NCBI GenBank assembly: GCA_963765545.1
Contig: CAVXWW010000004.1
Span: 1,736,001 to 1,800,000, forward strand
From: JARRPM01 sp963765545
Lineage (GTDB): Bacteria; Pseudomonadota; Gammaproteobacteria; Pseudomonadales; Halieaceae
Direction of reading: 5' to 3'
Length of the DNA: 64,000 nt
The position numbers and the translations under genes were made by a program. This document shows, in pieces, positions 8,077-17,162 of this stretch. Under the pieces are notes generated by a model that worked only from the letters and a program-made list of their open reading frames with translations, searched no databases and had not been told where the DNA came from. Numbering within the stretch: position 1 is the first letter of the stretch; the number at the start of each line of letters is the position of its first letter.

Positions 8077-9648
8077 CTAAAACCACCTCAGACCGGAATC
8101 GCGCAAGCGCGAGCGCAGGCTGCTGAGCGATACTTCCAGCGCAAGTGCCGCGGCGCGTGCGTCACCACCGTGCAGGGCAAGTACCTGCTCCAGCTCGGCC
8201 CGGGGTACCTGACCCGCCAACCGATAGCGGCCCGACTCCCCCATACGTCGATAGATCGACTGGCGTGAGACGCCTAACTCGCGTGCCACATGGGTCACCT
8301 CATATGCGCAGGCCCGCAAGACGCCGGTAAACTCAGCTTCATCCACGTCGCGCATCCTGCGGTTTTGTATGGTTCCGGCAGCTGCCGCCCGGTCAGTAGA
8401 AGCAACCGAATCGGCCTGCACCGCAGCCCGGATCTTGTCAGGCAGGGCACAGCCCCCGACACCGGCGACCACTACCTGACTCGCACAGTTTGCCAGCTCT
8501 CGCACGTTGCCGGGCCAGTCGTACCTCAGGCAGCTGTAAAACAACTCCGCCCACGAGGCGATCTCCAGCGCTGAGCTTGAACGCGCTGGAAATACCGGGG
8601 TCCGGGACAGTTCACGACTACTGGTCGCAAAAAAGTGCGCCAGCAGCTCACCGATATCTTCCGGGTGCTCACGCAGTGGCAGCAGATTGATCTCACAGGC
8701 ACCGAGGCGATGCAGTAATGCAGACTTGAAGTCGCAATTGTCGCCCTCCAGGGGCGCATCGGTGGCTGATATAACCCTGACATCCACCTTTTGGATAAGC
8801 CCCCCAACCGCCTGTATTTCACGCTGCTGCAGGGCTCGCAGCAACTGGGGTTGTACCTCCGCCGGTGTATCGCCGATCTCGTCCAGGAACAGCGTCCCAC
8901 CGTTGGCCTGGCTGAAAAACCCGGCACTGGCGCGGGTAGATCCTGTATAGGCGCCTCGGGCGCTGCCAAACAGGGTAGCTGCGGCCAGGCCAGGGGGGAT
9001 TGCCGCCATATTGACGGTGATCATCGGGCCGCTGCTGCGCTGGCTGGCCCGATGAATAGCCGCAGCGACAAGTTCCTTGCCGGTGCCGGTTTCGCCACGC
9101 ACCAGGACATCCAGGCCACTCCAGCCTATCTGTTCTATCTGTTCCCGCAACCGGGTCATATAGGGGCTACTGCCACACAGCTCACCGGGCCCGGCTCCGG
9201 GCGCCGGGGACGCCCTCGAATTGCCCAGGCGCAACAGCAGGACAACACTGTGCCCCAGCAATAGTGCCACGCCCGCCCGCAGCCGCTCCCAGGGCAACGC
9301 GGTTTCGTCGTCCAGCTCCCTGCCCCCGACCCGGCAGCGACTGGCGCCGCGAGGCCTGCGGAGCGTAAGCCCCTCATCATCCTGGGTCAGCGCCAGTGCC
9401 TGCCGGCTGACATCGCGCTCTTCAATCGGTGCCTTCCCGGAATCGGACGCACTGGCAAAGACGGGACTGCGCCGCCCCAGGACCCACTGCGGTGAATCGC
9501 TCAGGCTGGGGACCAGCGCGGTTTGCCCGATGCGGGCAGTATCCGGGTGATAGACAATGGTAAGCAGCAGCCTCTGCTCGTCGTGATTGACGGCCAGGGC
9601 AGGCGCCACCGACGGCAACGTCAGGTCGACATCTGTGCTGCTCGACAT
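8077..9648 (-). CDS. FHA-domain sigma-54-dependent transcriptional activator
   Basis: The product is 523 residues from the ATG at 9646-9648. An FHA-like domain occupies about residues 30-140 (LGRRSPVF at 57, VSRQALAL at 80). The AAA+ enhancer-binding domain has Walker A GETGTGKE (185-192) and Walker B GGTLFLDEIGD (250-260). The sigma-54 contact loop reads GAYTGS (232-237) rather than GAFTGA. Two helix-turn-helix segments follow: VARELGVSRQSIYRRM (about 454-469) and a second Fis-like one at about 495-520. There is no receiver domain. The FHA domain would sense threonine phosphorylation, presumably by the kinase encoded directly downstream. Targets are unknown. Confidence 0.9.
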   Translation of the reverse strand: MSSSTDVDLTLPSVAPALAVNHDEQRLLLTIVYHPDTARIGQTALVPSLSDSPQWVLGRRSPVFASASDSGKAPIEERDVSRQALALTQDDEGLTLRRPRGASRCRVGGRELDDETALPWERLRAGVALLLGHSVVLLLRLGNSRASPAPGAGPGELCGSSPYMTRLREQIEQIGWSGLDVLVRGETGTGKELVAAAIHRASQRSSGPMITVNMAAIPPGLAAATLFGSARGAYTGSTRASAGFFSQANGGTLFLDEIGDTPAEVQPQLLRALQQREIQAVGGLIQKVDVRVISATDAPLEGDNCDFKSALLHRLGACEINLLPLREHPEDIGELLAHFFATSSRELSRTPVFPARSSSALEIASWAELFYSCLRYDWPGNVRELANCASQVVVAGVGGCALPDKIRAAVQADSVASTDRAAAAGTIQNRRMRDVDEAEFTGVLRACAYEVTHVARELGVSRQSIYRRMGESGRYRLAGQVPRAELEQVLALHGGDARAAALALEVSLSSLRSRLRDSGLRWF

Positions 9649-9761
9649 AGGCAGGCTCGGCAAATTCTGGTTATTCTCTGAGCCTTGTCGGCCCCTCGCG
9701 CTAAAAGTTTAGCAGCTGGAAACCAGAACACCGCTTTTTTGGCTGACGGGGGTCGAGATCC

Positions 9762-10613
9762 CTAGAACAAGATGACCAGCAGCGCGAGAACAACTATCCA
9801 GCACACGGCACTGCGCGACAGTAGCGCGTTAAACTCGCGGTTCTGCGCGGCTGCCTCCGGCCCAAATACGGTATCGTCGTCCGGGTCGATAAAGCCTCTG
9901 GAACCCAGCGCATCGAAGCCGACCCGATATAGCAAGGCGCCCGCCTGGGCACCGCTATCGCGCAGGCCGGCAAACAGGCTGTCCCTGCTACCTATAAAAT
10001 CACCGGTGACGGTAAACGTGGCGGACAGCAAACGTGCTGGAACCCAATCCAACAGGAACAGCCAGCGTTGCGCTGTGTCCGGCTCAAACGTGTCCCGACA
10101 CAGCTGCAACAGCCTGTAGACCAGCGCCCCCGCCGGGCCCAGCAGGACAAAGTAAAACAGTACGGCAAACCAGCGTTGCATACCCTCATACAGCAGTGCC
10201 CGCTGGATCATGGCATGGACTTCCAACGCAGTTTCCGGGGCTTCGATAGTCTCGTCCCAGCCAAAATCCTCGCAGGCTGCGAGGTATGCTCCCTCGAAGT
10301 CCCCGCTATAGGCGTGACCCCGGTAGCTCGACATCGATGCCTGGAAATCGCCACGACCGAAAGAGTAGAGCAGCAGAAATGCCGCCAGCGGCAACCACAG
10401 CAGGCCAAATAGAACAGGCTCCACTACATCCAGCGCGAAGGACACCAGTACCGCAGGCAATAACACCAGCAAAGCCAGTGCCAGGCTGCCGGACAAGCCC
10501 CAGTTCGCAACCCGTGCTTGCCAGTCAGTAAACCAACTGTCGTGATGCAGGCGCTGCGCCGATCCCCAGGCCTGGAATACCAAAACCGCCAGAACTATTG
10601 CCAGAAACGTCAT
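9762..10613 (-). CDS. ampE: AmpE-like regulatory membrane protein
   Basis: This 283-residue membrane protein matches the AmpE size. It has several TM helices (residues 1-20, 45-80, 145-170 and the C-terminus) and a GAYLAACEDFGWDE-like loop. The ATG overlaps the ampD stop codon (ATGA), the usual ampD-ampE arrangement. AmpE was described as a signalling membrane protein in beta-lactamase induction, and its biochemical activity is unknown. No beta-lactamase or ampR is in this window. Confidence 0.88.
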   Translation of the reverse strand: MTFLAIVLAVLVFQAWGSAQRLHHDSWFTDWQARVANWGLSGSLALALLVLLPAVLVSFALDVVEPVLFGLLWLPLAAFLLLYSFGRGDFQASMSSYRGHAYSGDFEGAYLAACEDFGWDETIEAPETALEVHAMIQRALLYEGMQRWFAVLFYFVLLGPAGALVYRLLQLCRDTFEPDTAQRWLFLLDWVPARLLSATFTVTGDFIGSRDSLFAGLRDSGAQAGALLYRVGFDALGSRGFIDPDDDTVFGPEAAAQNREFNALLSRSAVCWIVVLALLVILF

Positions 10614-11197
10614 TCATTTTCTCCTGTGGCGGCTATCAGACCGCGATACCTGTTCCAATCAAAGGAAGGACCCGGGTCCGTCTTGCGTCCCGGAGCTATG
10701 TCGCTGTGCCCGACAATACTGCCCCGGTCCATTTGCTCATATCGCCCCAGCAATGTGCGGCTAACCGCCGCCAGTAACTCGTACTGCGCTTCAGTGTAGG
10801 CATCATCGTCTGTTCCCTCCAGCTCGATGCCAATACTGAAATCATTGCAGTTATCCTCCCCCGCATGGCATGACTGGCCCGCGTGCCAGGCGCGATCGTC
10901 CAGGCTGACAAACTGTACCACTTCACCGCAGCGCCTGATCAGCAGGTGCGCCGAGACCTCGGCGCCGCGGATCTCGGCAAAATACGGATGCTCGTCCCAG
11001 TCGAGGCAATTGGTGAACAGGTGCTCGATATGCGGACTGCCGTACTGGCCCGGGGGCAGTGAAATATTATGGATCACCAGTAATCTGGGCACGCAGCCCG
11101 CTGGTCTGGGGCCGAAATTGGGTGAGGGCACATGTCGCGCCGGCCGCAACCAACCCCCGTCCAGGGTGAACTCTTCGTCTGTGTTTTGCTGCGCCAT
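10610..11197 (-). CDS. ampD: 1,6-anhydro-N-acetylmuramyl-L-alanine amidase AmpD
   Basis: AmpD is the cytoplasmic zinc amidase that removes stem peptides from anhydro-muropeptides in peptidoglycan recycling. The product is 195 residues. Zinc ligands are visible in LLVIHNISLPPG (first His, around residue 43) and GHSDIAPGRKTDPG (second His and the Asp, around residues 163-175). The FAEIRGAEVSAHLLIRRCG segment is family-typical. It is translationally coupled to ampE. Loss in relatives derepresses AmpC, but here only the recycling role can be stated. Confidence 0.95.
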   Translation of the reverse strand: MAQQNTDEEFTLDGGWLRPARHVPSPNFGPRPAGCVPRLLVIHNISLPPGQYGSPHIEHLFTNCLDWDEHPYFAEIRGAEVSAHLLIRRCGEVVQFVSLDDRAWHAGQSCHAGEDNCNDFSIGIELEGTDDDAYTEAQYELLAAVSRTLLGRYEQMDRGSIVGHSDIAPGRKTDPGPSFDWNRYRGLIAATGENE

Positions 11198-11308
11198 GCA
11201 CCATCATAATCGAGAGTCGGCGCAATGCTCAATGTCGGCGCCCTGAGGATTAACAGCGGCCGCCGGTAACTGCTACAATCCCCCTCCTTTTCAGTACCTG
11301 CCTGCCCT

Positions 11309-12157
11309 ATGACCCCACCAGTGCCAGTTATACCCGATATTCAGGTCGTCCGTGACAACGTCAGCGCGGCTATTGCCGAGGACGTGGGCAGCGGCGACAT
11401 CACGGCCGCGCTGATTCCGGCCCATGAAACCGCCACCGCCCGTGTCATCACTCGCGAAGCAGGTGTTTTATGCGGCCGACCGTGGGTCAATCAGGTGTTC
11501 CAGGCGCTGGACCCTGCCATTGCCCTGGCCTGGCGAGTTGATGATGGCGAGACCATCGCAGCCGGAGACGAATTATTCACAGCCACCGGCCCGGCGCGCG
11601 GCCTGCTAACCGGAGAGCGCTCAGCCCTTAATTTTTTGCAACTGCTGTCCGGCACCGCTACCACCTGCCACTACTATGCCAGCCTCGTGGGGGGCACGGG
11701 CGTGAAGCTGCTCGATACGCGCAAGACCATACCCGGACTGCGAATCGCACAGAAATATGCGGTCAGCTGCGGAGGTTGCTTCAATCACCGAATCGGTTTG
11801 TTCGACGCCTTCCTGATCAAGGAAAACCACATCCTCGCCGCCGGTGGCATTGCAGCGGCGGTGGCAGCTGCCCGGCAATATGCCCCGGGAAAACCGGTTG
11901 AGGTGGAAGTGGAAAACATGGACGAACTGGAGCAGGCACTCACTGCCGGCAGCGACCGCGTCATGCTGGACAATTTTTCACTGGAGCAAATGGCGACGGC
12001 GGTAAAGCTCAGCGCCGGCCGGCTGGAACTGGAGGCCTCGGGCAATGTGACCACGAAAACACTGCGGCCCATCGCTGAAACCGGCGTCGACTACATTTCA
12101 ATTGGCGCCCTGACCAAGGACTGCAAGGCGCTGGACCTGTCGATGCGCCTGCTATAA
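11309..12157 (+). CDS. nadC: Nicotinate-nucleotide pyrophosphorylase (quinolinate phosphoribosyltransferase)
   Basis: NadC converts quinolinate and PRPP to nicotinate mononucleotide in NAD synthesis. The protein has 282 residues with the family motifs DVGSGDITAAL, LLDTRKTIPGLR (around residue 135), SCGGCFNHRIGLFDAFLIKENHI and VEVEVENMDEL. It is divergent from ampD, an arrangement also seen in Pseudomonas. It overlaps the convergent rraA gene by 6 bp at the 3' end. Confidence 0.97.
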   Translation: MTPPVPVIPDIQVVRDNVSAAIAEDVGSGDITAALIPAHETATARVITREAGVLCGRPWVNQVFQALDPAIALAWRVDDGETIAAGDELFTATGPARGLLTGERSALNFLQLLSGTATTCHYYASLVGGTGVKLLDTRKTIPGLRIAQKYAVSCGGCFNHRIGLFDAFLIKENHILAAGGIAAAVAAARQYAPGKPVEVEVENMDELEQALTAGSDRVMLDNFSLEQMATAVKLSAGRLELEASGNVTTKTLRPIAETGVDYISIGALTKDCKALDLSMRLL

Positions 12158-12631
12158 AAGTGGCACCTTACTGACAATAACACCGTTGTTGTCGGCGTAA
12201 ATATAGTCCCCGGGAGCAATGGCGACGCCACCAAAGGCGATAGGTATATCCCGTTGCCCCACCCCCAACTTGTCCGTTTTCTTCGAACACTGGCCCAGCG
12301 CCTGCACACCCAGGGCAATAGCTGCGATCTCGTCCACATCGCGCACCGCGCCGTTTATGACCAGCCCGCTCCAGCCGTTGGCCGAGGCCTGCTCCGCCAG
12401 CATGTCGCCCAGCAGGGCCCGGCGCAGGGAACCACCGCCATCCACCACAATCACCCGCCCGGCCCCGTCCTCCGCAACACATTGCTTTACCAGGGAATTA
12501 TCCTCATGGCACTTGATGGTCACTGCCTGCCCGCCAAACTGCCTGGTCAGGCCATAGCTGGAAAACTGCAGCTCGATAGCAAGCGCATCGGGGTGATCGT
12601 CGGTCAGGTCCGGAGTGGAGATTGCAGTCAT
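12152..12631 (-). CDS. rraA: RraA family protein (ribonuclease E activity regulator)
   Basis: This 159-residue protein has the RraA/DlpA core GLVINGAVRDVDEIAAIALGV-type segment around residues 92-110 and the end NNGVIVSKVPLL. E. coli RraA binds and inhibits RNase E. The same fold also occurs in HMG/oxaloacetate aldolases, so the annotation as RNase E inhibitor is by closest length and motif class. It is a convergent neighbour of nadC and divergent from the LysR gene. Confidence 0.9.
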   Translation of the reverse strand: MTAISTPDLTDDHPDALAIELQFSSYGLTRQFGGQAVTIKCHEDNSLVKQCVAEDGAGRVIVVDGGGSLRRALLGDMLAEQASANGWSGLVINGAVRDVDEIAAIALGVQALGQCSKKTDKLGVGQRDIPIAFGGVAIAPGDYIYADNNGVIVSKVPLL

Positions 12632-12847
12632 AGCCAGAGTCCATTTTTTTCGTTAAGGGCATTGATCGCCGGTTGCACAAGCGAGCTATATTAGTCGCTT
12701 GAGACAGCGGTGCCACCCCGGTGCCGGCAACTGCAGCAAAAAACCACTGCCCGCTGATAGCGGCACCTTCAATTACCACGGTGCACCTCGCCGGCAAGCC
12801 GGGTATAATTTTCCCAGTCAATAGATAGCAACATCACCATTCGCTAA

Positions 12848-13822
12848 ATGAATACGGAGCGACCCCTGAACATAAATCGAGTCGACCTGAACCTGCTGGT
12901 TTACCTGGATGCCCTGCTGCGTGAGCGCAACGTTACCCAGGCCGCGAACCAGCTCAACCTGTCCCAGCCCGCCATGAGCAATGGCCTGCGCCGCCTGCGG
13001 GACCTGTTCGATGACCCCTTGCTGGTTAGAACCAGCGAGGGCATGACACCCACGGAGCGGGCCCTGGAACTGGAACCCATCGTGCGGGAGGTGCTCACCA
13101 GTATCGACCGGGCGGTACAGCCGCGCTCGGAATTTGATGCCGAGAACGCGCACCGGGTGTTTCGCATCATGGCCAGCGACTATGCGGAATCCACCCTCTT
13201 TCCCAGCGTGCTGGGCAAGCTGCGCACGCTCGCGCCGGGACTGACGCTGGATATCATGACCCCGAGCGATGTCAGTTTCCTGGATGTGGAGCGGGGCAAG
13301 GTGGACATGGTGATCAACCGCTTCGATTCCATGCCCCAGTCGTTCCACCAGATACACCTGTGGAATGACACCTTTACCTGCGTGCTGAGCCCGGAAAACC
13401 CGGTGCTGGAGGATTTCAGCCTGGATAATTACCTCAAGGCCAATCATGTCTGGGTCAGTAAAACCGGCATGGGTGTCGGGGTTGGGGTAAACCCCGATGA
13501 TGTGCAACGCCTGGGCTGGGTTGACCTGGCGCTCAACAAGCTGGGTAAAAAACGCCAGATCAGGGTTTTTACGCGCCACTACCAGGCGGCCATGACCCTG
13601 GCGGAGCAAAATGACCTGATTGTTACCCTCCCGACCCGGGCAGCCCTCCTGAAGCGCGACAACCCGCGAGTGGTATTGCGTGAGCCACCGCTGGACATTC
13701 CCGCCCTTGAGCTGAAAATGGCCTGGAGCCCGCTACTACAACACAACCCTGCCAACAAGTGGTTGCGCAAGCTGATCGCGGATACCGCCCGGGAGCTCGA
13801 TGACAAGGCGCCGACACCCTGA
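12848..13822 (+). CDS. LysR-family transcriptional regulator
   Basis: The product is 324 residues. An N-terminal winged HTH (residues 13-72; VTQAANQLNLSQPAMSNGLR) is followed by a substrate-binding-protein-like effector domain. The HTH resembles NodD/LinR-type LysR proteins (NLLVYLDALLRERNVT, DDPLLVRTSEGMTPT). It precedes glcB in the same direction with a 147-bp gap, so regulation of glyoxylate metabolism is possible but not shown. The inducer is unknown. Confidence 0.9.
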   Translation: MNTERPLNINRVDLNLLVYLDALLRERNVTQAANQLNLSQPAMSNGLRRLRDLFDDPLLVRTSEGMTPTERALELEPIVREVLTSIDRAVQPRSEFDAENAHRVFRIMASDYAESTLFPSVLGKLRTLAPGLTLDIMTPSDVSFLDVERGKVDMVINRFDSMPQSFHQIHLWNDTFTCVLSPENPVLEDFSLDNYLKANHVWVSKTGMGVGVGVNPDDVQRLGWVDLALNKLGKKRQIRVFTRHYQAAMTLAEQNDLIVTLPTRAALLKRDNPRVVLREPPLDIPALELKMAWSPLLQHNPANKWLRKLIADTARELDDKAPTP

Positions 13823-13969
13823 GCCCGAGCGCGCGCGGCCGCAAAATATTCACCTTCGGAATGCCCACGATAAAAACGATAAATTAGCTAAATTAAGGTC
13901 CGGACCCTAGACTGCTTGGTGTTTTGGGGCGCAATGTGCCGTCCACAATTGTCAGAAAGGACTTTCACC

Positions 13970-16150
13970 ATGACTGATCGTATCCAGCGCGGCAGCCTTC
14001 AGGTCGCCCCGGTTCTTTGCACCTTGCTTGAGGACGAGATAGCCCCCGGTACAGGAATAACCCCCGAGCAGTTCTGGCAGGGGCTGGCGGACATTATTGA
14101 CGAGCTGGCACCGGTGAATCGCGCCCTGCTGGCCAAGCGGGATGAATTGCAGGCAAAAATAGATGCCTGGCATCGGGCCAATCCGGGCGCCGACTACGAC
14201 CGTGCGGCATATAAAGGCTTCCTGGAGGAGATTGAATACCTTCTGCCAGAGGGAGATGAGTTTTCTGTCACCACCGAGAACGTCGACCCTGAAGTTGCGA
14301 CCCTGGCGGGCCCGCAACTGGTGGTTCCCGTCATGAATGCCCGCTACGCGCTGAACGCCGCCAATGCACGCTGGGGCAGCCTCTACGATGCCTTGTATGG
14401 CACCGACGTCATTCCGGAAACCGATGGCGCCCAGCGCAGCGGCCCCTACAACCCGGTGCGGGGCGCAAAAGTAATCGCCTATGCAAGGGCGTTCCTTGAT
14501 CGCCATTGTGCACTGTCTACCGGCAGCCACAGCCAGGCCAGCTCCTATGCAGTCGTTGGCGGCAAACTGCAGGTGGTGCTGGACGACGGCCAGATCAGCT
14601 CACTGGCCGACCCGGACCAGTTTCGCGGCTTTACCGGCCAGCCGGAATCCCCGGTGGGCATTCTGCTGCGCCATAACGGCCTGCACATTGAAATACAGGT
14701 AGACCCCGCCAGTCCTATCGGCAGCACCGATGCCGCGGGCGTAAAAGACCTGGTACTTGAGGCGGCGCTGACCACTATCCAGGACTGTGAGGACTCCGTC
14801 GCGGCGGTCGACGCCCCGGACAAGGCTGTGGTCTACAGCAACTGGCTGGGGCTGATGCGTGGTGACCTGGCGGATACCTTTGAAAAGGGCGGCAAGAGCC
14901 TGACCCGCCACCTCAACCCGGACCGGGTATTCACCGGTGCGGATGGCGCGCAACTGGTATTGCCCGGCAGGAGCCTGATGTTCGTGCGCAATGTCGGGCA
15001 CCTGATGACCAACGATGCCATTCTGGACTCCCGGGGGCACGAGATCCCCGAGGGCATAATGGATGGCATGTTCACCGCCATGATCGCCCTGCACGACCTG
15101 CAAAAAGGTAGCGACGCCAACCGCAACTCACGCAGCGGCAGTGTTTACATCGTCAAACCCAAAATGCACGGCCCCGAGGAAGTCGCCTTCACCTGCACCC
15201 TGTTTGACCGCATCGAGGATGTATTGGGCCTGCAGCGAAACACACTCAAAGTAGGCATTATGGACGAGGAGCGGCGCACTACCGTCAACCTGAAAGAGTG
15301 CATTCGAGTCGCCAGTGACCGCCTCGTGTTCATCAATACCGGCTTCCTGGATCGCACCGGCGACGAAATCCATACCAGTATGGAAGCCGGCGCCATGACA
15401 CCCAAGGGCGCGATGAAGCAGGAGCCGTGGATCAATGCCTACGAAGACTGGAACGTCGATATTGGCCTGCACTGCGGCTTGCTGGGGCGCGCCCAGATCG
15501 GCAAGGGCATGTGGGCGATGCCTGACCTGATGGCCCAGATGATGGAGACCAAGATAGGCCACCCCATGGCGGGCGCAAGCACCGCTTGGGTACCTTCTCC
15601 CACCGCTGCCACCCTGCATGCCATGCATTATCACGAGGTCGACGTGGCCGCCCGTCAGGCCGAACTCATGCAGCGCCCCCGGGCCTCGCTGGACGATATC
15701 CTGAGCATTCCCCTGAAGGGCACCGCGGGACTCAGCGCGGACGAGATACAGCGGGAACTGGACAACAATGCCCAGGGCATTCTCGGCTACGTGGTGCGCT
15801 GGGTTGACCAGGGCGTGGGCTGCTCCAAGGTGCCCGACATCAATCACGTGGGCCTGATGGAAGATCGTGCCACCCTGCGTATCTCCAGCCAGCACATCGC
15901 CAACTGGTTGCGCCACGGCGCCTGCACACAGCAGCAGGTTCGCGAAACCCTGGAGAGAATGGCGCTGGTGGTGGATGAGCAGAACGCGGGAGACCCTCTA
16001 TACCGACCGATGGCGCCTGACTTTGACAACAATGTCGCGTTCCAGGCGGCCTGCGAACTGGTTTTCCAGGGAGGGGAACAGCCCAGTGGTTATACCGAGC
16101 CGGTATTGCATGCGCGGCGCAAAGAGGCCAAGGCGAAGTACGGTATGTAA
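13970..16150 (+). CDS. glcB: Malate synthase G
   Basis: It condenses glyoxylate with acetyl-CoA to malate. The ATG at 13970 is chosen because GAAAGGA lies about 10 bp upstream and it gives 726 residues, the normal length for the G isoform. Conserved segments include DCEDSVAAVDA (around residue 265), NVGHLMTNDAIL (around 342), GIMDEERRTTVNL and GKGMWAMPDLMAQMM (around 512). A 9-bp-stem hairpin follows the stop. Isocitrate lyase is not in the window. Confidence 0.98.
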   Translation: MTDRIQRGSLQVAPVLCTLLEDEIAPGTGITPEQFWQGLADIIDELAPVNRALLAKRDELQAKIDAWHRANPGADYDRAAYKGFLEEIEYLLPEGDEFSVTTENVDPEVATLAGPQLVVPVMNARYALNAANARWGSLYDALYGTDVIPETDGAQRSGPYNPVRGAKVIAYARAFLDRHCALSTGSHSQASSYAVVGGKLQVVLDDGQISSLADPDQFRGFTGQPESPVGILLRHNGLHIEIQVDPASPIGSTDAAGVKDLVLEAALTTIQDCEDSVAAVDAPDKAVVYSNWLGLMRGDLADTFEKGGKSLTRHLNPDRVFTGADGAQLVLPGRSLMFVRNVGHLMTNDAILDSRGHEIPEGIMDGMFTAMIALHDLQKGSDANRNSRSGSVYIVKPKMHGPEEVAFTCTLFDRIEDVLGLQRNTLKVGIMDEERRTTVNLKECIRVASDRLVFINTGFLDRTGDEIHTSMEAGAMTPKGAMKQEPWINAYEDWNVDIGLHCGLLGRAQIGKGMWAMPDLMAQMMETKIGHPMAGASTAWVPSPTAATLHAMHYHEVDVAARQAELMQRPRASLDDILSIPLKGTAGLSADEIQRELDNNAQGILGYVVRWVDQGVGCSKVPDINHVGLMEDRATLRISSQHIANWLRHGACTQQQVRETLERMALVVDEQNAGDPLYRPMAPDFDNNVAFQAACELVFQGGEQPSGYTEPVLHARRKEAKAKYGM

Positions 16151-16181
16151 TATGCCCGGGCGGAGGACGCCTGGTGTTGCC

Positions 16182-16208
16182 CCCCGGTCATTTGAGATAT
16201 GACCGGGG
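16182..16208 (+). terminator. Hairpin after glcB, possible terminator
   Basis: A perfect inverted repeat CCCCGGTCA (16182-16190) / TGACCGGGG (16200-16208) has a 9-nt loop, 32 bp after the glcB stop. There is no U-tract, so intrinsic termination is uncertain. It could serve the convergent glycosyltransferase gene as well. Confidence 0.5.
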
Positions 16209-16218
16209 AGAGCCCGTA

Positions 16219-16288
16219 TGGGCGACCCCGTCTGGGCGACCCCGTCTGGGCGACCCCGTCTGGGCGACCCCGTCTGGGCGACCCCGTC
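16219..16288. repeat. Five perfect tandem copies of a 14-bp unit
   Basis: The unit TGGGCGACCCCGTC is repeated five times without mismatch from 16219 to 16288. A degenerate sixth copy lies upstream (about 16207-16218). The array ends inside the stop codon of the minus-strand glycosyltransferase. A period of 14 bp is not a codon multiple and no convincing gene spans it. This is a minisatellite-like array, likely variable in copy number. Confidence 0.95.
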
Positions 16289-17159
16289 AACTTTGACCGG
16301 CGTCGGACTCTTTATATTGCAGGTTGGTGAGCTGCTCTGACAGCAGGCCCATAAGAAAAACGATGACCCCCGAGAGAATCAGCAGCGTGGACATATTGGT
16401 AAACCGCCAACCGCCCGTGCTCATCGCTGCAAACAAGTAATTGATGACCCCCAGCCCTGAGATCAATATCGCTACCGGAAAATACACCTTGAGTGGTGAA
16501 TAGAGCGTGCCGATTTTGAAAATAATGAGAAAGAACCTCACCCCATCGCGCAGCACGTTGATATGACTGCTTCCCAGACGCGGCGCCACTGTGATGGGAA
16601 CAAAACCCACCGAATACCCCGCCCGGAAAAACGCCATGGTGGACGTGGTTGGATAGCTGAAACCATTGGGGAGCAGGTAGAGAAAGTCGCGAAACTTTCG
16701 TCTGTTGACGCAGCGGAAGCCCGATGTGAGGTCGGGAATCTCCCGGTTCACCATCCAGCTCGCCAGCCGGTTATACATACTATTGGCACTCCAGCGGGCG
16801 ATACTGGCCTGGGATGACAGACCACTGCGAGAGCCCACGACGAGGTCATAGCCCTCATCTACTTTAGCAAGGAGGCGCTCGATATCCGCCGGGTCATGCT
16901 GGCCATCGCCATCCATGAACACGATATAGTCACCTTTTGCCGCGCGGGCCCCGGTCTTGATCGCCGCACCGTTGCCCTTCGAGTAGGGATGGCTGATCAC
17001 CGTCACACCTGCATCCCTGCAGACCTGCGGTGTTCCGTCGGTTGAACCATCATCGACCACGATCACCTCGGCGTCCGGGTAAAGCTGACGCAGTGAGGGC
17101 AGGGTCTTCGATAGACCTGCCTCTTCATTTTTTGCTGGAATAACGATGGAAAACTTCAA
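16287..17159 (-). CDS. GT2 glycosyltransferase, DPM1-like polyprenyl-phosphate sugar synthase
   Basis: The protein has 290 residues with a GT-A domain at about 1-215: SIVIPAKNEEAGL (4-16), VIVVDDGSTDGTP (33-45) and the DXD motif MDGDGQHDP (81-89). Two C-terminal transmembrane helices follow (about 230-285). The layout matches dolichyl/polyprenyl-phosphate mannose or glucose synthases that make lipid-linked sugar. The start is a TTG 3 bp after the stop of the upstream membrane-TPR gene, so it is the last gene of that operon. It would supply the donor to the GT-C-like proteins encoded upstream (inference). Sugar identity is unknown. Confidence 0.88.
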   Translation of the reverse strand: MKFSIVIPAKNEEAGLSKTLPSLRQLYPDAEVIVVDDGSTDGTPQVCRDAGVTVISHPYSKGNGAAIKTGARAAKGDYIVFMDGDGQHDPADIERLLAKVDEGYDLVVGSRSGLSSQASIARWSANSMYNRLASWMVNREIPDLTSGFRCVNRRKFRDFLYLLPNGFSYPTTSTMAFFRAGYSVGFVPITVAPRLGSSHINVLRDGVRFFLIIFKIGTLYSPLKVYFPVAILISGLGVINYLFAAMSTGGWRFTNMSTLLILSGVIVFLMGLLSEQLTNLQYKESDAGQS

Positions 17160-17162
17160 AAG

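Noticed and set aside
6623..9648. A type VI secretion regulatory locus (PpkA/Fha)
   Set aside because: No tss genes flank the kinase/FHA pair and the FHA protein is a sigma-54 activator, not a T6SS scaffold.
16219..16288. Possible CRISPR array
   Set aside because: Units are 14 bp and directly abutting with no spacers, and no cas genes are present.
16090..16290. A minus-strand frame reading through the 14-bp tandem repeat
   Set aside because: The repeat is not a multiple of three, the frame gives low-complexity Arg/Gly/Pro, and it overlaps the glcB end.
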